A DNA stretch of 64,000 nt, taken from Datnioides undecimradiatus. Lineage: Eukaryota; Chordata; Actinopteri; Lobotiformes; Datnioididae. Every line of letters begins with the position of its first letter. Position 1 is the stretch's first letter. The stretch covers positions 6,449,477 through 6,513,476 of the forward strand of contig WARS01000043.1 of assembly GCA_008933995.1 (NCBI GenBank), read 5' to 3'. Below the pieces are notes generated by a model that saw nothing but the letters and a program-made list of their open reading frames with translations, was not told where the DNA came from and did not search any database. Positions 25,151 to 37,696 of this stretch are shown here, in pieces. The translations under genes and the position numbers were made by a program.

Positions 25151-26929
25151 GCCTCGCGGGGTGTCGGCTCAGTCGTCAGCCGCCACTTCTTCTTCTTCTC
25201 CTCCTTTTATTCCTGCTAAAGAGCGGCGGAGGTGTCAGGTGAAGAGACGATCATCTCTTCTTCTTCACTACAAACCAAAACATCTTTCATCGCCTTAAAT
25301 ATTCCTAATTTTTCCATTAAAACACTCAAACAGCAGAGCTCGGCTCAGGGTTTTACTCACAGCTGAAGCATCAACCACACGTTCATGAGGCTAAAGTTAA
25401 AGTTAAATCCTGAGTCCACAGTTTTTAAATCGTCACAAACTGAACGTCTCAGAGTTTGAACTGTCGATCGGACGCAGCGAGACACTTAGAGACGAGTCGC
25501 TGCGCTCTGATCAGCTGTTTTCACCCTTTAGACTTTTATTAGAATAAACATTAAATGTTCAGGTCTTAATAACACTAATACTGACCAGCTTCAGCTGCAG
25601 CGCTGATGTACCTGACCTCACTCTGTGCTGCAGGTCCTGGAAACCTTCCTCCAGAGCTTTCAGCTGCAGCTGCTGGGCTTCATCAGTCAGAGTCGTTGGA
25701 CAGAGAGACGCTGGTCGAATCAACATCCTCCACGCCGTGTGTTTGTCTCAAATAATAACTGAGATTAAAGTTTTTAAGCTTATTATTATTTTGAAAGCAG
25801 TGAAATCCACATTTACAGCTGCCCAAACTGTGGCCCGCGGGCCAAAGTCGGCCCTGCATTAGTGTGACCTGGCCCGTTTGTTTCTAACGACATTTACATA
25901 ATGTCTATCGCCTGAACTCGACACATGTGACACTTTGTGCAGGAAGTCCATCAGGTGACACAACCAGCTCAGACGTGTTTGTTTCAGGCTGCAGCCGAGC
26001 TCCAAGGATCAGTCTCCTCTAAACATTTGAGACACTGCTGCTGTGAAATCTCTGTAGCTCTTCTTCTTTCCTGCAGCCGAACGGTGATGTTACTCATTTA
26101 GTTGTTAATATTTAACCTTAAAGACAAATAATGATGGAATTTGGTCTCGTTTCTATGTTAATAAGCAGGTTTCCAGGGTTTTAACAAGTTGTTAATGTGA
26201 AAACAAACCAAAATCCATTAAATGACAAACTTTAAAGCTGTCAACAGTCATTAAAGTCCATGTCCATGCACACAAACATGGCGTCCTTTATCCTCATGAC
26301 TCTAAACGAGACGTTTAAAGTGACAAACACGAACGCAGTGTCATGTTGGGACAAGGTCAATGGGTCAAACTGAAACTAAGGTTCAGTTTTAATTGATTTA
26401 AAGTGTTATTTTCACATGAAAACTGAACGTTTTCCCAAACTAACAAAGTGTTTTTGTGCCTAATGTGAAGTGACTGGTCATATTATAGATCTACTGCTGC
26501 TAACTCGACTGTAGGATAGTATGAACCATGTGCACGTCCTGCAGAGTGGATGCACTGTACATTACACAGCCGGGTTAATGAGTTAATGTTAATGTTAATG
26601 TGTGTGAGTTAATGTGTTCAAACGATGTGATTACAGCCCGAAACATTTATTTTCATGAACAACATTAAAAATGTGAAATGTGTCGTAAATGAAAATGTGG
26701 ATAGAAGCGAATAAAACTGAAGCTCTGATATTCACTGACTTTAGTTCATGTTTTGTCATGAGGAAGCATGTTGCTCCTACACCTTTGGCAGGTGGGTGAA
26801 GGGCGGGTGGATGTAAATGTGAGTCTGTCCTGCAGCGTGCGTGTCTGTCGCTGTGGTTGTTGGTCTGTTGTGTTGCCGCGGAGCTGTTTCCTCCCTGTCG
26901 GCTTCATATTTGCTGTGAATGAAACGGGA
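25151..26929. other. No gene seen
   Basis: AT-rich anonymous DNA with one repeat fragment (25826). Confidence 0.45.
25826..25900 (+). repeat. GGCCCGCGGGCC-bearing repeat fragment
   Basis: GCCCAAACTGTGGCCCGCGG and GTGTGACCTGGCCCG match the look of widespread vertebrate hAT-like non-autonomous elements. One end only. Confidence 0.35.
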
Positions 26930-27450
26930 GGAAACTCGTCCTGACGTGAAATTTGCAGAAAGTGCTGCGGGTAATGAGCGTCTGCTCCCGGTGTCAAATA
27001 AGAGGATTACCTCGTTTGTGGGGCTTTCAAAAGATAAGTGGATATCTGAGCGCTCGCTCGGCCGCACCGTCTGAACCCTGACCTTTCACAGATGGAGGGT
27101 GGTGGCGCTGCCGCAGTGGACCCCCGCCCACCCGATCCGTCCGTCAGGGGAGCTGACATTTCCACCGCCCGAGGAAAACAAACCTGCGTCTCATTCATAT
27201 GGAAAATTTTATTCTAACCTTTCAGCCGGGCGCTAATCAAGACGACTCCACGTTATCTGGGTGTGATCACCTCAGCAGGTGCGGCACCAACGACCAGGAC
27301 GACGCCGGCGGGAGAGTGGATCCATCTGATCTGTCAGAATCAGAGCAGATCCATCACAGATCGGGATAATGGCCCCTGCAGATTGTGTGCAAAAATCTGC
27401 ATCAATAATTCAGCAGCGAGTTTTATTATTCATGAGATGGAGAGAGAGGG
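26930..27450. promoter_or_regulatory. Enhancer-like island
   Basis: AAAAGATAAGTGG (GATA), TCATATGGAAAATTTTATTC, GCGCTAATCAAGACGAC and CAATAATTCAGCAGCGAG occur in long non-repetitive DNA. The 104-codon frame at 27263-27577 shows no known domain and is judged chance. Confidence 0.35.
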
Positions 27451-28349
27451 AGCAGAGCGGGCGGGCGAGCGAGCTGCGAGGCCTGGACGCGCTGCTTTAA
27501 AGGAGCAGGGCGCGGTTTTTACCGCCAGGAAACACAAAGGAGAGCGGCGCTGCAGGTTTATACTGTCAGCCCCCTGAGCTCTGTGCTTCCTGGCGTTCCT
27601 TCACAATAAAAGTCATCTGTGGCCAGTTTAAACCGCAGCGGTAACTGCTGTTACCTGTTAGCTGTTAGTATTAGCACGTGGACTCTGAGGATAAGTGTGG
27701 ACAGTCATGTGACCGCACTGCACGCGCTCAGTGAAGGCCCCGTCACACTGGCTCGTCTTCTGAGCCTCCTGTAGTCATCTCCTCACAGCGGCTCTTTGAA
27801 GAGAGAAACGCTGCGTCTTATCTTATTGTCTTTGGGCAGAGCTTGATGTCGACTCTCCTCCTGGTTCCTCTGTGACAAGGACGAGGAACATTAGAAGTTT
27901 CAGCCTGATTAAAACTTTCTTTTTGGATGTTCTCTCTCACTACAGGTGCGTGGATGTTTAAAGAGCGCCGAGTGGAACTGACAAAGGCAGAGTCATCTGG
28001 AAATCCGGCCCTCGGATTAAAACCATCACACCTGAGCACAGAGGCAGAGAGTCGGTGTTAACTCGGTTTTAATGCTTTCTGTTTAATCTGGGTGGCAGCA
28101 GCCTCTCACCTTCATCTGTCTCCTGTGAAGTTCCTCTTTAAAATATTCAGAAAGTGAACCGAGGCAGGCGCACGTCTACGTTTAAACTTTAAAACCAGAG
28201 ACTCTCTGCGAGATGTCAGCAAAATTCATGTGAAAAGGAGCTGCGGCTTTGAGGCTCAGTTCATCGAGCAGCATTTGAATTTTATGACTTAATGTTGAAA
28301 GAGAAACGCCGTGATGGAAAATGTCACTTATTGACAGAGACCACTGCGA

Positions 28350-28370
28350 GTGTGTGTGTGTGTGTGTGTT
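28350..28370 (+). repeat. (GT)n microsatellite
   Basis: About ten GT units. Confidence 0.95.
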
Positions 28371-29421
28371 CTCCGGGAAACATTTGTTTCTGAGAGGAGA
28401 CGACAGACAAACAGAAGAGATGCTGATTAAAGGACCATACTGCTGTTTTTACATGTTTCCATTAATGTGCAGCCACCTTTATTTTGTTGCCAGACTCCTC
28501 CGTGGTGTGTTCAAGGACACGTGACGCTAATAAGGTGATTTGTTGTTGTTTCTTGTTTAAAAGTGAGATGTCCTCGAATGCAGCAATAAAGAAAAGCTCT
28601 CTGCAGCTGCAAAAAAGCAAAAACAACTGATTCTGTTTGTAAGAACAAATGTTTCCTCGTTTAAAGAAACGAAACTTTAAAGTCAAACGCACGGTGGAGA
28701 GAATTCATCTCAGTGCATGAAAGAAACTGGTTGCAGACACATGAAACGAGCCGCAGATCAATAATCCATCACAGACTATAGTTTTTCTTTCCTTTGTCAA
28801 AGTCACTTTGGTGGTGCGTTCGAGAACAGTCCAAGAACTGAAGCCTTCTTTTTAAAAATCACTTCATTTTCTTGTCTTCAAGTCATTAAAAGTCAAACAT
28901 TTACAGAGGAAACTTGTGAGTGCAGTAAAATGAACAGTGTTAGCATGTAGCTTTAGCTTCAACATGTAAAAGCTTTTATCTTAAACCAAACAGTTGCCAG
29001 TGACGAACATTGAAGCTGCTGTCGAGGTTAAATTAACGTCACAACCTGTAGGGCTGCAAACACTTCCTCCATACTGAGGAGATATGTCTGTTTCTGCACA
29101 GGAAGAGGAAGTGCAGCCGTCCTTAATCCCGCCCACAAAGCTCTGCTGTTTTTCCAACACCAGAAGGTTCAACAAGTATCGATTTAGAGGCCTCGAACTG
29201 CTGCAAAGCTACAGTTTATATGAGATAAACTGTGTTTATGTGACACACCAGGAATTTGTGCACGCATGGATGTGATTGGTTAATGCAGCATCTTGACGGA
29301 CGATGTCACTGTGCAGCAGGAGTTCAGCTGTTTTGCAGACGACACCGTGTTGTTTCCCCAGAATCCTCAGGGTTAAACTGACTGGTTTCATTCAGGTAAA
29401 CAAGTGGCTGCATGTTTGTTC

Positions 29422-29422
29422 T

Positions 29423-29450
<28 letters not shown>
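29422..29450 (+). repeat. (CA)n microsatellite
   Basis: About 14 CA units. Confidence 0.95.
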
Positions 29451-29454
<4 letters not shown>

Positions 29455-32238
29455 CCAGCCCAACATGGCCGACTCTCTCTGACTCTCTCAGACTCCCTTT
29501 GACTCTTTGAAACGTTATAAAACATGTTTTAGACGCTGTGTCTTGTCACGTGAGCTTCCTCAGGGTCAAAGTATCTAATTACATTTACTCACATGACTCT
29601 GAGTCCGCGTTTACCTTTATCAATCACTGATTTAATGTTCCGCCCGGTGAGCTCGCTAAGTAACAAACATCAAACGCACCCTGGACTTTACATGAACAAC
29701 AGGTGCTCGCAGGCTAAATGCTAAAGGCTAAAATGCTAACGGTGGATCCTGTGAGCAGATTGTTGATGTTCATGCAGGTGAGCAGCCATCAACAACTACA
29801 GACAACAACCACTGTGTTGCCTAGCAACCATAGCGCGTGATGTGTGGAAACTGTGGTAGCTTAATATGTGAGTTTGTGGCTGCAGCTGCTGTTGAGTTTG
29901 TGTTATTCTGTCACTTCCAGTTAATCTGCTGAGGCTATGCACAGAGACATTGATCAGTGGTTTAATCAACAAATGATCATTTTATTATTGATCAGTTTGC
30001 TGAATCTGCAAAATTGTCCTGAGTCGTCATAAAAAAACAAGAAAAGCAATAAATGTTTAAATTTAAGAGGCTGAAAACGACTTTTCCTGCCATTTTAAAT
30101 ATAAAATGATTTCATTTAATGGATTATTAAAGACCTGGTGATTATTTTCTGTTGGTCAGCTAATCAATTAGTGGGCTTATCAATTTGTTGACTAATATAT
30201 AATAATCCAGTACAGTGTCGTCCCTGCAGGTCTTAACTTGTCGTCTTTCTAATGAGTCGTCGCTGCAGTTTAAGTCTCTGCGATCAGCTGATCTGACATC
30301 GTAACCACGGTGACGATCCTTCAGTTATCTGCGCTCTGATTAGAGCTCCTCCTTGGCAGCAGGTGACAGACCGAGTTTTGTTGCGTCTTTGTGTTTGTGT
30401 CTTCCTCCGTGTTGCCGGAGGCTGGTGTGGTCCTGCTGTTTGTCTGTAATAAACATGCGCATCCTGATCCCTCGGAGTAAAACTTCAGTTTTTAATCACA
30501 GGCCGACTGGAGAAACAGCTGAAAACCTGTTTTCAGGTTTTATTGGATCCACGCAGCAGCTCCGTCCCCGCAGAGCCTGACGCCGAGATCCCTGGAGAGA
30601 TCCGTCCATCAGACCCAGAAAGTCGGACTGCCGGGTGCAGAAAATATAATACAGAGTTTGAGTCTTTGGTCGGTCTGTGAGCCGCCCCCGTCCTCCTGTG
30701 AGTGACGGGGGAGGCGGCTGAGGATCCTCTGGGAAAACGCTGCCGCCGAACGAAGCAGGTGGAAAAAACAGTTTGAGAAGCTCAGAACTCTGCTGCTCAG
30801 CCTCCTCCTCCTCTTCACACTCAGCTCCTCCTCCACCTTTGCTTCCTCTCAGAGACGCGAGAGGCAGGATTTCCTTTTTTAAATATAAAAGCATCACATG
30901 AACTCAGAAATCACATCAAACCTAAACTTTAAAAAGTAAAATGTGCACAGTTGTTTATCATAAAGAGGCCAGGATGTGATAAATCCATAAATATGATAAA
31001 TATATTGCAGGTTTATGTTTAAGTTAACGAGACACAAGTAAACTGGTTATTTCCATTATTTGCTCCTGTGATAATAAAACTGTCAAAATATAAAAACATT
31101 CATACAGAGAAGAATTATATCGTTGCTATAGAAAAATAAAAACAGGTCATTTGATGATAAATGATGGAAAATTGAGAAACGACTGTTTCAGGTGGTGTTT
31201 TCCTGCTGTGACAACGACCCGACATCACAATGACAACTCTCTGATTCACTGAGGAGCGAAGAAGCTTCAAACACGACCTTTGAATCATTATCATCATAAT
31301 TTTATTTAATACAAATCAAAATAAACACTATCAGGTGATTTTATGACACAACAGCCGTGGACTTCAACTCAAACAGCAGCGAAAAGGGGAAATGTGACGT
31401 GTTAATACGACAAAATGCTGCTTTTCAGGCACAAATCAGCCTTTAAACGTTAGCTAGCCAGACACGTTAGCATGCTAATGTTTGTTCTAAAGACAATAAC
31501 GCATTAAAACAACACTGAACTCAGACGATCTGACATCTTTATGTTGTTATTGTTGGGGAGCCATGTGTCCATTTCTTTTTGCTGAAGGTGAAGCTGAAGG
31601 TGGTGCTGCCTCCACCCACCTGCTGCTGCAAGTCTCTGTTTCATTGGCTGCAGACGTTATTGCAATACAGCTGAACATCAGTGAATTTGTGATTATATAT
31701 TATTTGTGTTGTTTTGTTTGGCTCAGGCGTAATGAATCTGCAGTCAGGAGGACATTCAGAGCCGGACTGTTACAGAACAAACGCTGAACGAACAGAAATA
31801 CAGTTTTTAACGACCCTGAATGTGAATTAAAGGAGGATCGTTATGACTCACGGCTCTTTCTCTGCCTGGAAGACAAAGACTTGCTCACAGGCTGAAGATG
31901 CTCGGAGGCTCCAGGACTCAGTAATCAGCTCGACAGTTTGTCTAATTCTCGTTGGACTAATGTGTTGCTGTACAGACAGAAGCGGATCCCAGTTCAGCCT
32001 CGCCTGCTTCCTGACTCTTTGTCAGTATTCGTCAGAGTCACTGAATCTGGATGAAAGAGCCAGAATCACACATTCGGCTCCTCAAAGCTCTTCCTCTTTT
32101 CTTCCTGTCTGTCTTTAATTCCTACAGTGGTGAAGCTGGACGAGCTGAATTCAAATGTTCCTGCTGGAGCTCGGTGTTCCTGTGTGGTCCCACGTCCCAA
32201 CACGTGCCAGGATTAAAGCTGGATTTAGCCATTTGTGG

Positions 32239-32252
32239 CCACTAGAGGGCGA
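32239..32252 (+). promoter_or_regulatory. CTCF-like site
   Basis: CCACTAGAGGGCGA matches the vertebrate CTCF core at 13 of 14 positions. Confidence 0.45.
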
Positions 32253-32461
32253 AACACAAAGGTTTACCTCCCACCTCCACACCCAGCTGACGGCACAATC
32301 ACATGATCAGTCTCAGTGCAGGTGCAATGCGCTGCTTTAACTTTGATTTATGCATGGGAGAGAATGTGGGGTTAATATTAGCAACACTGTTTACAAATGT
32401 GTGGACAAATCTGCAAATGCGTGATGTGTCTGCAAGTCTCAGTAGCTGTGCAGCCTACAGA

Positions 32462-32475
32462 CCACCAGGTGGCAG
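32462..32475 (+). promoter_or_regulatory. CTCF-like site
   Basis: CCACCAGGTGGCAG matches the degenerate CTCF core at all 14 positions. A ZNF143-like word (ACTACTGCTCCCATGATGC, several mismatches) follows at 32558-32576. Confidence 0.5.
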
Positions 32476-32659
32476 TAGTGGTTTGAAGCACAACATTGCT
32501 GGGTTGGGTCGGTGCAGGTTGACAATGATGGAGTGTTGGAGGGAAACTTGTAGTTGAACTACTGCTCCCATGATGCACTGCAACAGGAAACATTCAGAAG
32601 CTGTGAGTTCAGAAGCTACATGCATGAGTTAACTATGAGGTAAATCTCCACATGCATTT

Positions 32660-32870
32660 GCTGATCTTTACAGCAGACATTTACAGATTTATCTACAGAT
32701 TTACAGATTTATGTACGCGTTTACAGATTTTTCTATGTATTTACAGATTCATCCACGCAGTTTCAGATCTATGGACACATTTACAGATCTATAAACGCAT
32801 TTACAGATTATTATACACATTTACTAATCTATGGACGCATTTGCAGATTTGTGTACACATTTGTAAATAG
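32660..32870 (+). repeat. 20-bp minisatellite, about ten degenerate units
   Basis: Units follow TTTACAGATCTATGGACGCA with several changes each. The preceding 32390-32440 has related words (TTTACAAATGTGTGGACAAA). The 72-codon frame across it is a by-product of the period. Confidence 0.85.
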
Positions 32871-33469
32871 CTGTGTTACAGTGACAGCCCCACAGAAGAA
32901 CCTGAGGAACTGATCCATGTCTACATGCAGTAGGAGTGCACTTCCATCGAAGTGCATCACAGATTTTAACTGAAATTTGTGGAAAATCAACAAAAGAAAA
33001 TGCAAAATTACAGCTTAATTTCTGTGATTATTCAGAGATAAGTCGTCAGAGGTCAGACATTTGTGTTTGCGTCGGTTTCATCAGATCGGTGAGGAGGAAA
33101 CAGCTTCTTCTGCTCTGGCCACAGAAACAAAAGACAGTTTAAGAGCTTTATTCAGTAAAACTGACTCTTATCCACATTTTGTTGTTTCCATCAGCGTTTT
33201 CTAATATGATACTTTTAAAATGCTAAAAGTCTGTTGATGGAAGCGAAAAAGGCTTCATGCTCCATATCTTTGATGATAAATGAATAATGGTTAATTGGCT
33301 CATTTGTGGCTGTAGCTCAGTCTGCAGCAGCAGTCGAGTCTCGGTTGGTGTAAATGTCTTGAATCAACAGTTGCAGATCGGCTGATGTGTAGAAACAGTT
33401 TTTCTCCTTTGACTCTGACTTTTAGTCTCTGTTTGAACTAAATGAAGCTGATTCGGTCGTGTTAACAGT

Positions 33470-33840
33470 CAAATCACACAGCCTGTGTTTGGAGTCCATT
33501 TGCTCCCAGCCCAAGGCTTTTTAACACAATCAGACTGTTAATATTCACCTGACAGGTTCATATTTATCCGACAGAGTCTCGTCTTCTCGCCGTCCATCCT
33601 CCCCCTTCGTCGTGTCCGGCACTGTGTTTTATTTTAATCCTCCTCTCTGAGTAAAAGACCATTAGCAGCTGCTCTTTGTTGGAGCTGAAATGAAGCTGAA
33701 TGTGTCAGACTAAGAGGAACATGAATTAAACATCCGTGAGAGAGAGACGGAGAGTTATGAGCAGTGTCCGGTCTAATAAGGCTGAGCATTAACACCACCC
33801 TATCTCCACCCTGACTGACACAGAGACGTCCAGACCTCTG
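33470..33840. promoter_or_regulatory. Enhancer-like island
   Basis: GACTGTTAATATTCACCTGA, GACCATTAGCAGCTGC and GTCTAATAAGGCTGAGCATT. Non-repetitive, no exon. Confidence 0.3.
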
Positions 33841-36064
33841 TCGCTACAGCTCCAACCATAATACCCTGCTGTCAGAGAGGCGACGGTGAGCCAAACGTTC
33901 ATAAAGCACAAATAAAAACACTCCTCCCTCCGTCATCAGTTCACATTATCACTCTGAAAGCTCATTTACGCCCAGTGTTAAACTCAGACGGAGGCTTTTG
34001 TCTTCACTCTGCACTCGTTCCTTACGTGTATTGGAGACGTACTTCACTCCGACACGTGGACGACAGCTGGGAGGAGTTTGGACCTACGACTTCCTCCACC
34101 GACATCTGACTGCTGAGTGGACGTACAGCTCAATATCCATGCTTGGCTGAAGTATCAATACTTAAACTGTATCAATGAGCATCAAGTCTCGGGTGCATTG
34201 AAGGTAAAGATGAAAAAGCTTTAATGATGTTTATTTATGGTAAAAAGCTGCTTCCTGCTGCAAAGAATAATAATGGCAATAATAATAAGAATGAACTTTA
34301 TTTCTAGCGCAGTAAAGCGCTGCTACAGGCGTTACAAACAGGATTATTATGAGCTGTGTCTGATGCAACCGTACGCCGCCATTCTACAGGAAGTGGCTCT
34401 CATGTGACACCGGCACCAAAACAGGAATTGTCCTGCTGAACTAAGACCAGAGATATACATGCCTGCTTTTTGATCATGTGACCTGCAGACAACCAAGCAT
34501 GTCATGAAAGTAAGTGTTTGCATATTGTTGATGCATTGTGTGTGTTAGGGTAGGAAACCCTTATGGGACGCGATGGAGGCGTCCGACCGTCTGAACAGTC
34601 AACAATAAAAACAGAGATGCACAAAATGAGGCGTTCATCTCATTCTGCACATGCAAGAAACTCAAAGTGAAACAGTCGGTCGCTGCATCTGCAGCTCCAC
34701 ACTGCCCCTGCAGGCCATGTGTGAATTGACACTGTCCAAGAAAACATGAAAAACGACTTATATTCTGATTTAATATGAAATATCAGTATGAGCTTCACAT
34801 TTTCCTCCTCAGATTCAACTCTTTGTGTTGTTATTGTCGTTATGATGTCACTTCCTGGCTGATTAAGACACTTTCAGGCAATTTCACTCATCATCAATCA
34901 GTTTTCCTTATAGCAGCAAAACCCGTCACAGGTTACATGCAGTTGAACATAAGTGACTAAATGAAAGGAATAAACATGCTTACTGACACTTCGCAGGCTG
35001 AAAACACATTGTATTAATACATTTCTGTGCTTCCATTCAGTTTATGAGCAGGTGCTGTGCATAAACATGTGGACAGGAACATGTTGTCTGCTCTGAAGCA
35101 TCACTTTGTTGTGCAGCAGCGGCTTCAGGCATCTTTTCATGTCAGAGAATGTGTGAAGGGAAGCAAGGTCAGATGCCTTCATTGTGTCGCCATCACTGAG
35201 TCCATACTTCTGCTCTTACACGTGAAATAGAGGAAACATATGTGGTGAAAACACATTGAGCCGTCTGCAGGTGCAGCAGAGCGCAGCTCGGTGAAACGGC
35301 ACGATGCATCAGTGAGCCGAGTCCTGACGACAACGGGAAAATAACACGTAATTCCAGAAAATTCCAGAAATCAATGACGTAAAACAGCAAAATGTGATGT
35401 TATAAAGAAGCTAAATGTGAGGTCACAGCTGCACACTGTGAGGTGAAACAGCCCTCTGAGAGGACCTGCTGCTCCTTTGCATCAAAACAAACCAGCTGAG
35501 GTGCTTCCACAGACTTTCAGGTTGTGAGACCTCTCAACCAGCTAGCTCGTTAGCTAGCTCGTTAGCTAACAAACCAGCCTGTGCCCCACTTTTTCATTTC
35601 TACCTGTTGTCTTATCAGCAGAGTAGCTGTGATCAGATCTCTTCCTGCAGGACTCCAGAATATGATCATTAAATAAATCCAGTTTGATTTAATGCTGTGA
35701 ATTAAAAGGAGACGTTAGCGAAGCTCTGGTGAAGTTTATAAGACACCCTCAGTAAAATGTAATAAAACCATTTAGCTGCTCCTGCAGCAGCTGCAGCATT
35801 AACGTGATGAACACATTAAAGCATCAGTTGTGTGAACTGGGCCGTTCTGCATAAACACATAAACACACAAACACATAAACATAAACACACAAACACATAA
35901 ACACTAAAGTCCTGGATGATGCATCACAACATGATTTACCTGCATCTGTGCTGAAGCCGCTCCGCAGGATGGACAGACAGCAGACATACCTGGATGAATC
36001 ACCTGATCTACATTCTCCCTCATTGGCCGAGTTCTTCTTCTCTTGTTTTTCTGAAACTGTCCAT

Positions 36065-36067
<3 letters not shown>
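33841..36067. other. No gene seen
   Basis: Anonymous AT-rich DNA with one LINE-tail fragment (34262) and TAGC words near 35,540. Confidence 0.45.
34262..34345 (+). repeat. LINE 3'-end-like fragment
   Basis: An (AATAAT)n-like start followed by GAACTTTATTTCTAGCGC and AAAGCGCTGC resembles a common fish LINE/SINE tail. Very short. Confidence 0.3.

Positions 36068-36110
<43 letters not shown>
36068..36110 (+). repeat. (CT)n microsatellite
   Basis: About 21 CT units; a second, (CTC)n, run follows at 36206-36235. Confidence 0.95.
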
Positions 36111-36114
<4 letters not shown>

Positions 36115-36989
36115 CATCATTAGTATCATAACCTCTGTAAATATGCATCTTCCTCCAGTGTTTCTCTCTGACTGATCACATACATTATGGATGCTCTGCA
36201 GGCTTCTCCTCTTCCTCCTCCTCCTCCTCCTCCTCTCTTCTCCACCTTTTATGACAAATGCAGTTTTTTTATTTCCTCCTCTGTTTCAGCTGAATCGTGG
36301 TGCTTCACTGCCATCAAGTGGCTGCAGCGTCACAGAACTGAAGAAACTGATTCAGGATCAGAATTCAGACCTGTTTCTCCACCTGTTTGAGACGCTCAGA
36401 GGTGGAGAACCTGCTGATTTCCTGTACTTCCTGTTCTCCTTGTCTCTGTAAGAGCTGAATAAATACTGCATCACATCTGTAGAGAGTATTTATTTTATTA
36501 TGAGCAGAGTCTGGTTTCTTCTGTCAGTGCGTAATATTATTAGATTATCGTTGTTATTGACTAAATCAGTGTGTTTGAATGACGTCAGACATGATTGATT
36601 ATTAAGAAATAACTTTAAATCCAGCCGGTGTCCCTCACGGCATCCCTCAGGATCAGTACTTGGCCCACTTCCTGTTCATTTCAACTCGTCACCACAGCCT
36701 CCATCTTTACTTGTGAGCAGAAACATGTTGTAAACATATTGTCTGATGATTAAAATGTGATAATTGAAGCATTGTTAATTATACTGGAGCAACGTTTATG
36801 ATTAAAGGTTTAATTTTGGTTTTTGCCGTTGCCCACAGTCACATGACCTGCAGATCTCACAGCTGGTTTTTCTCATTTACAACGAAAAGGGAAAAGTTGT
36901 CAGATTTGAAACATGCATCTTTATCCATATGTCATTTTATTTACATTAGACAATATTCATTATGAAATCATCAGTTTCATGAATCTGAC

Positions 36990-37300
36990 CTGGGATCTGC
37001 AGCCAGCCGACAGGGCTCCATCATCTTCACCTGCGAGTCTTCGCCTCTCATCTCCCATCATGCCTCTGTGCAGCATTAGAAAATGATTCCAGGCTACTTC
37101 ATTTGTTTGTTTTTATTTATTTATTTATTTATTTTCTCCTTCCTGCGCTGCTGTAAACATAAATCACAGCGAGCCGAGCCCAGAGCTCATATAAATGTCA
37201 GGATAGACGGCGGCGCTCATAAACCTCTAATTTGATCTTTATTCATCTGGGACAAGGCGTGAATAAAAGCTCACCTAGTAAATCATCATTTTCTGCTTCC
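36990..37300. promoter_or_regulatory. Enhancer-like island
   Basis: TAAACATAAATCACAGCGAG (Fox-like), CTCATATAAATGTCAGGATA, CTCTAATTTGATCTTTATTC. Interrupted by a TTTA repeat at its left. Confidence 0.35.
37111..37134 (+). repeat. (TTTA)n microsatellite
   Basis: Five TTTA units within an enhancer-like island. Confidence 0.9.
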
Positions 37301-37615
37301 TGTCAACAGCTGAGGGGAGAGACACAGACACATCCATCCATCTGTCTCCATTAGCCCCGCCCACGCTCCTGATTGGCCGGATCAGCATCCAAACTCGTTA
37401 AGCACCCAGGTTTGAGTGTTGCAGACAGTTGTGCTCGTTAATGATGATGACTGACGAATATGATGCAGCCTGAAAATGATTCACGACACAAATCACTCGG
37501 GTTGACTTCAAACGACAGGATTACAAAAGTTATTAAATGTGCCAATTAATGATTTTATTTAATTATTCTGTCTTTAACTGAACATTAAAAGTGTTGACGG
37601 GAAATAAATGCAGCT

Positions 37616-37696
37616 TCCTCCTGCTCCTGCTCCTGCTTCTCCTCCTCCTCCTCCTCCTCCTCCTCCTGCTCCTGCTCCTCCTCCTCCTCCTCCTCT
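37616..37696 (+). repeat. (CTC/CTG)n trinucleotide repeat
   Basis: About 27 CTC or CTG triplets; frames of poly-leucine or poly-glycine across it are artefacts. Confidence 0.95.

Larger units (their letters stand above)
27451..32238. other. No gene seen
   Basis: Anonymous DNA with two microsatellites. A 133-codon minus frame at 30496-30897 has low-complexity acidic and proline runs and no splice support. Confidence 0.45.

Noticed and set aside
27263-27577. 104-codon plus-strand open frame
   Set aside because: CpG-rich enhancer-like DNA with few stops; no recognisable domain and no splice sites.
30496-30897. 133-codon minus-strand open frame with acidic and proline-rich stretches
   Set aside because: Low complexity, overlaps another frame on the same strand, no domain, no splice or promoter context.
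32652-32870. 72-codon frame with repeated Phe/Tyr-rich segments
   Set aside because: A 20-bp minisatellite; no start context or conservation argument.
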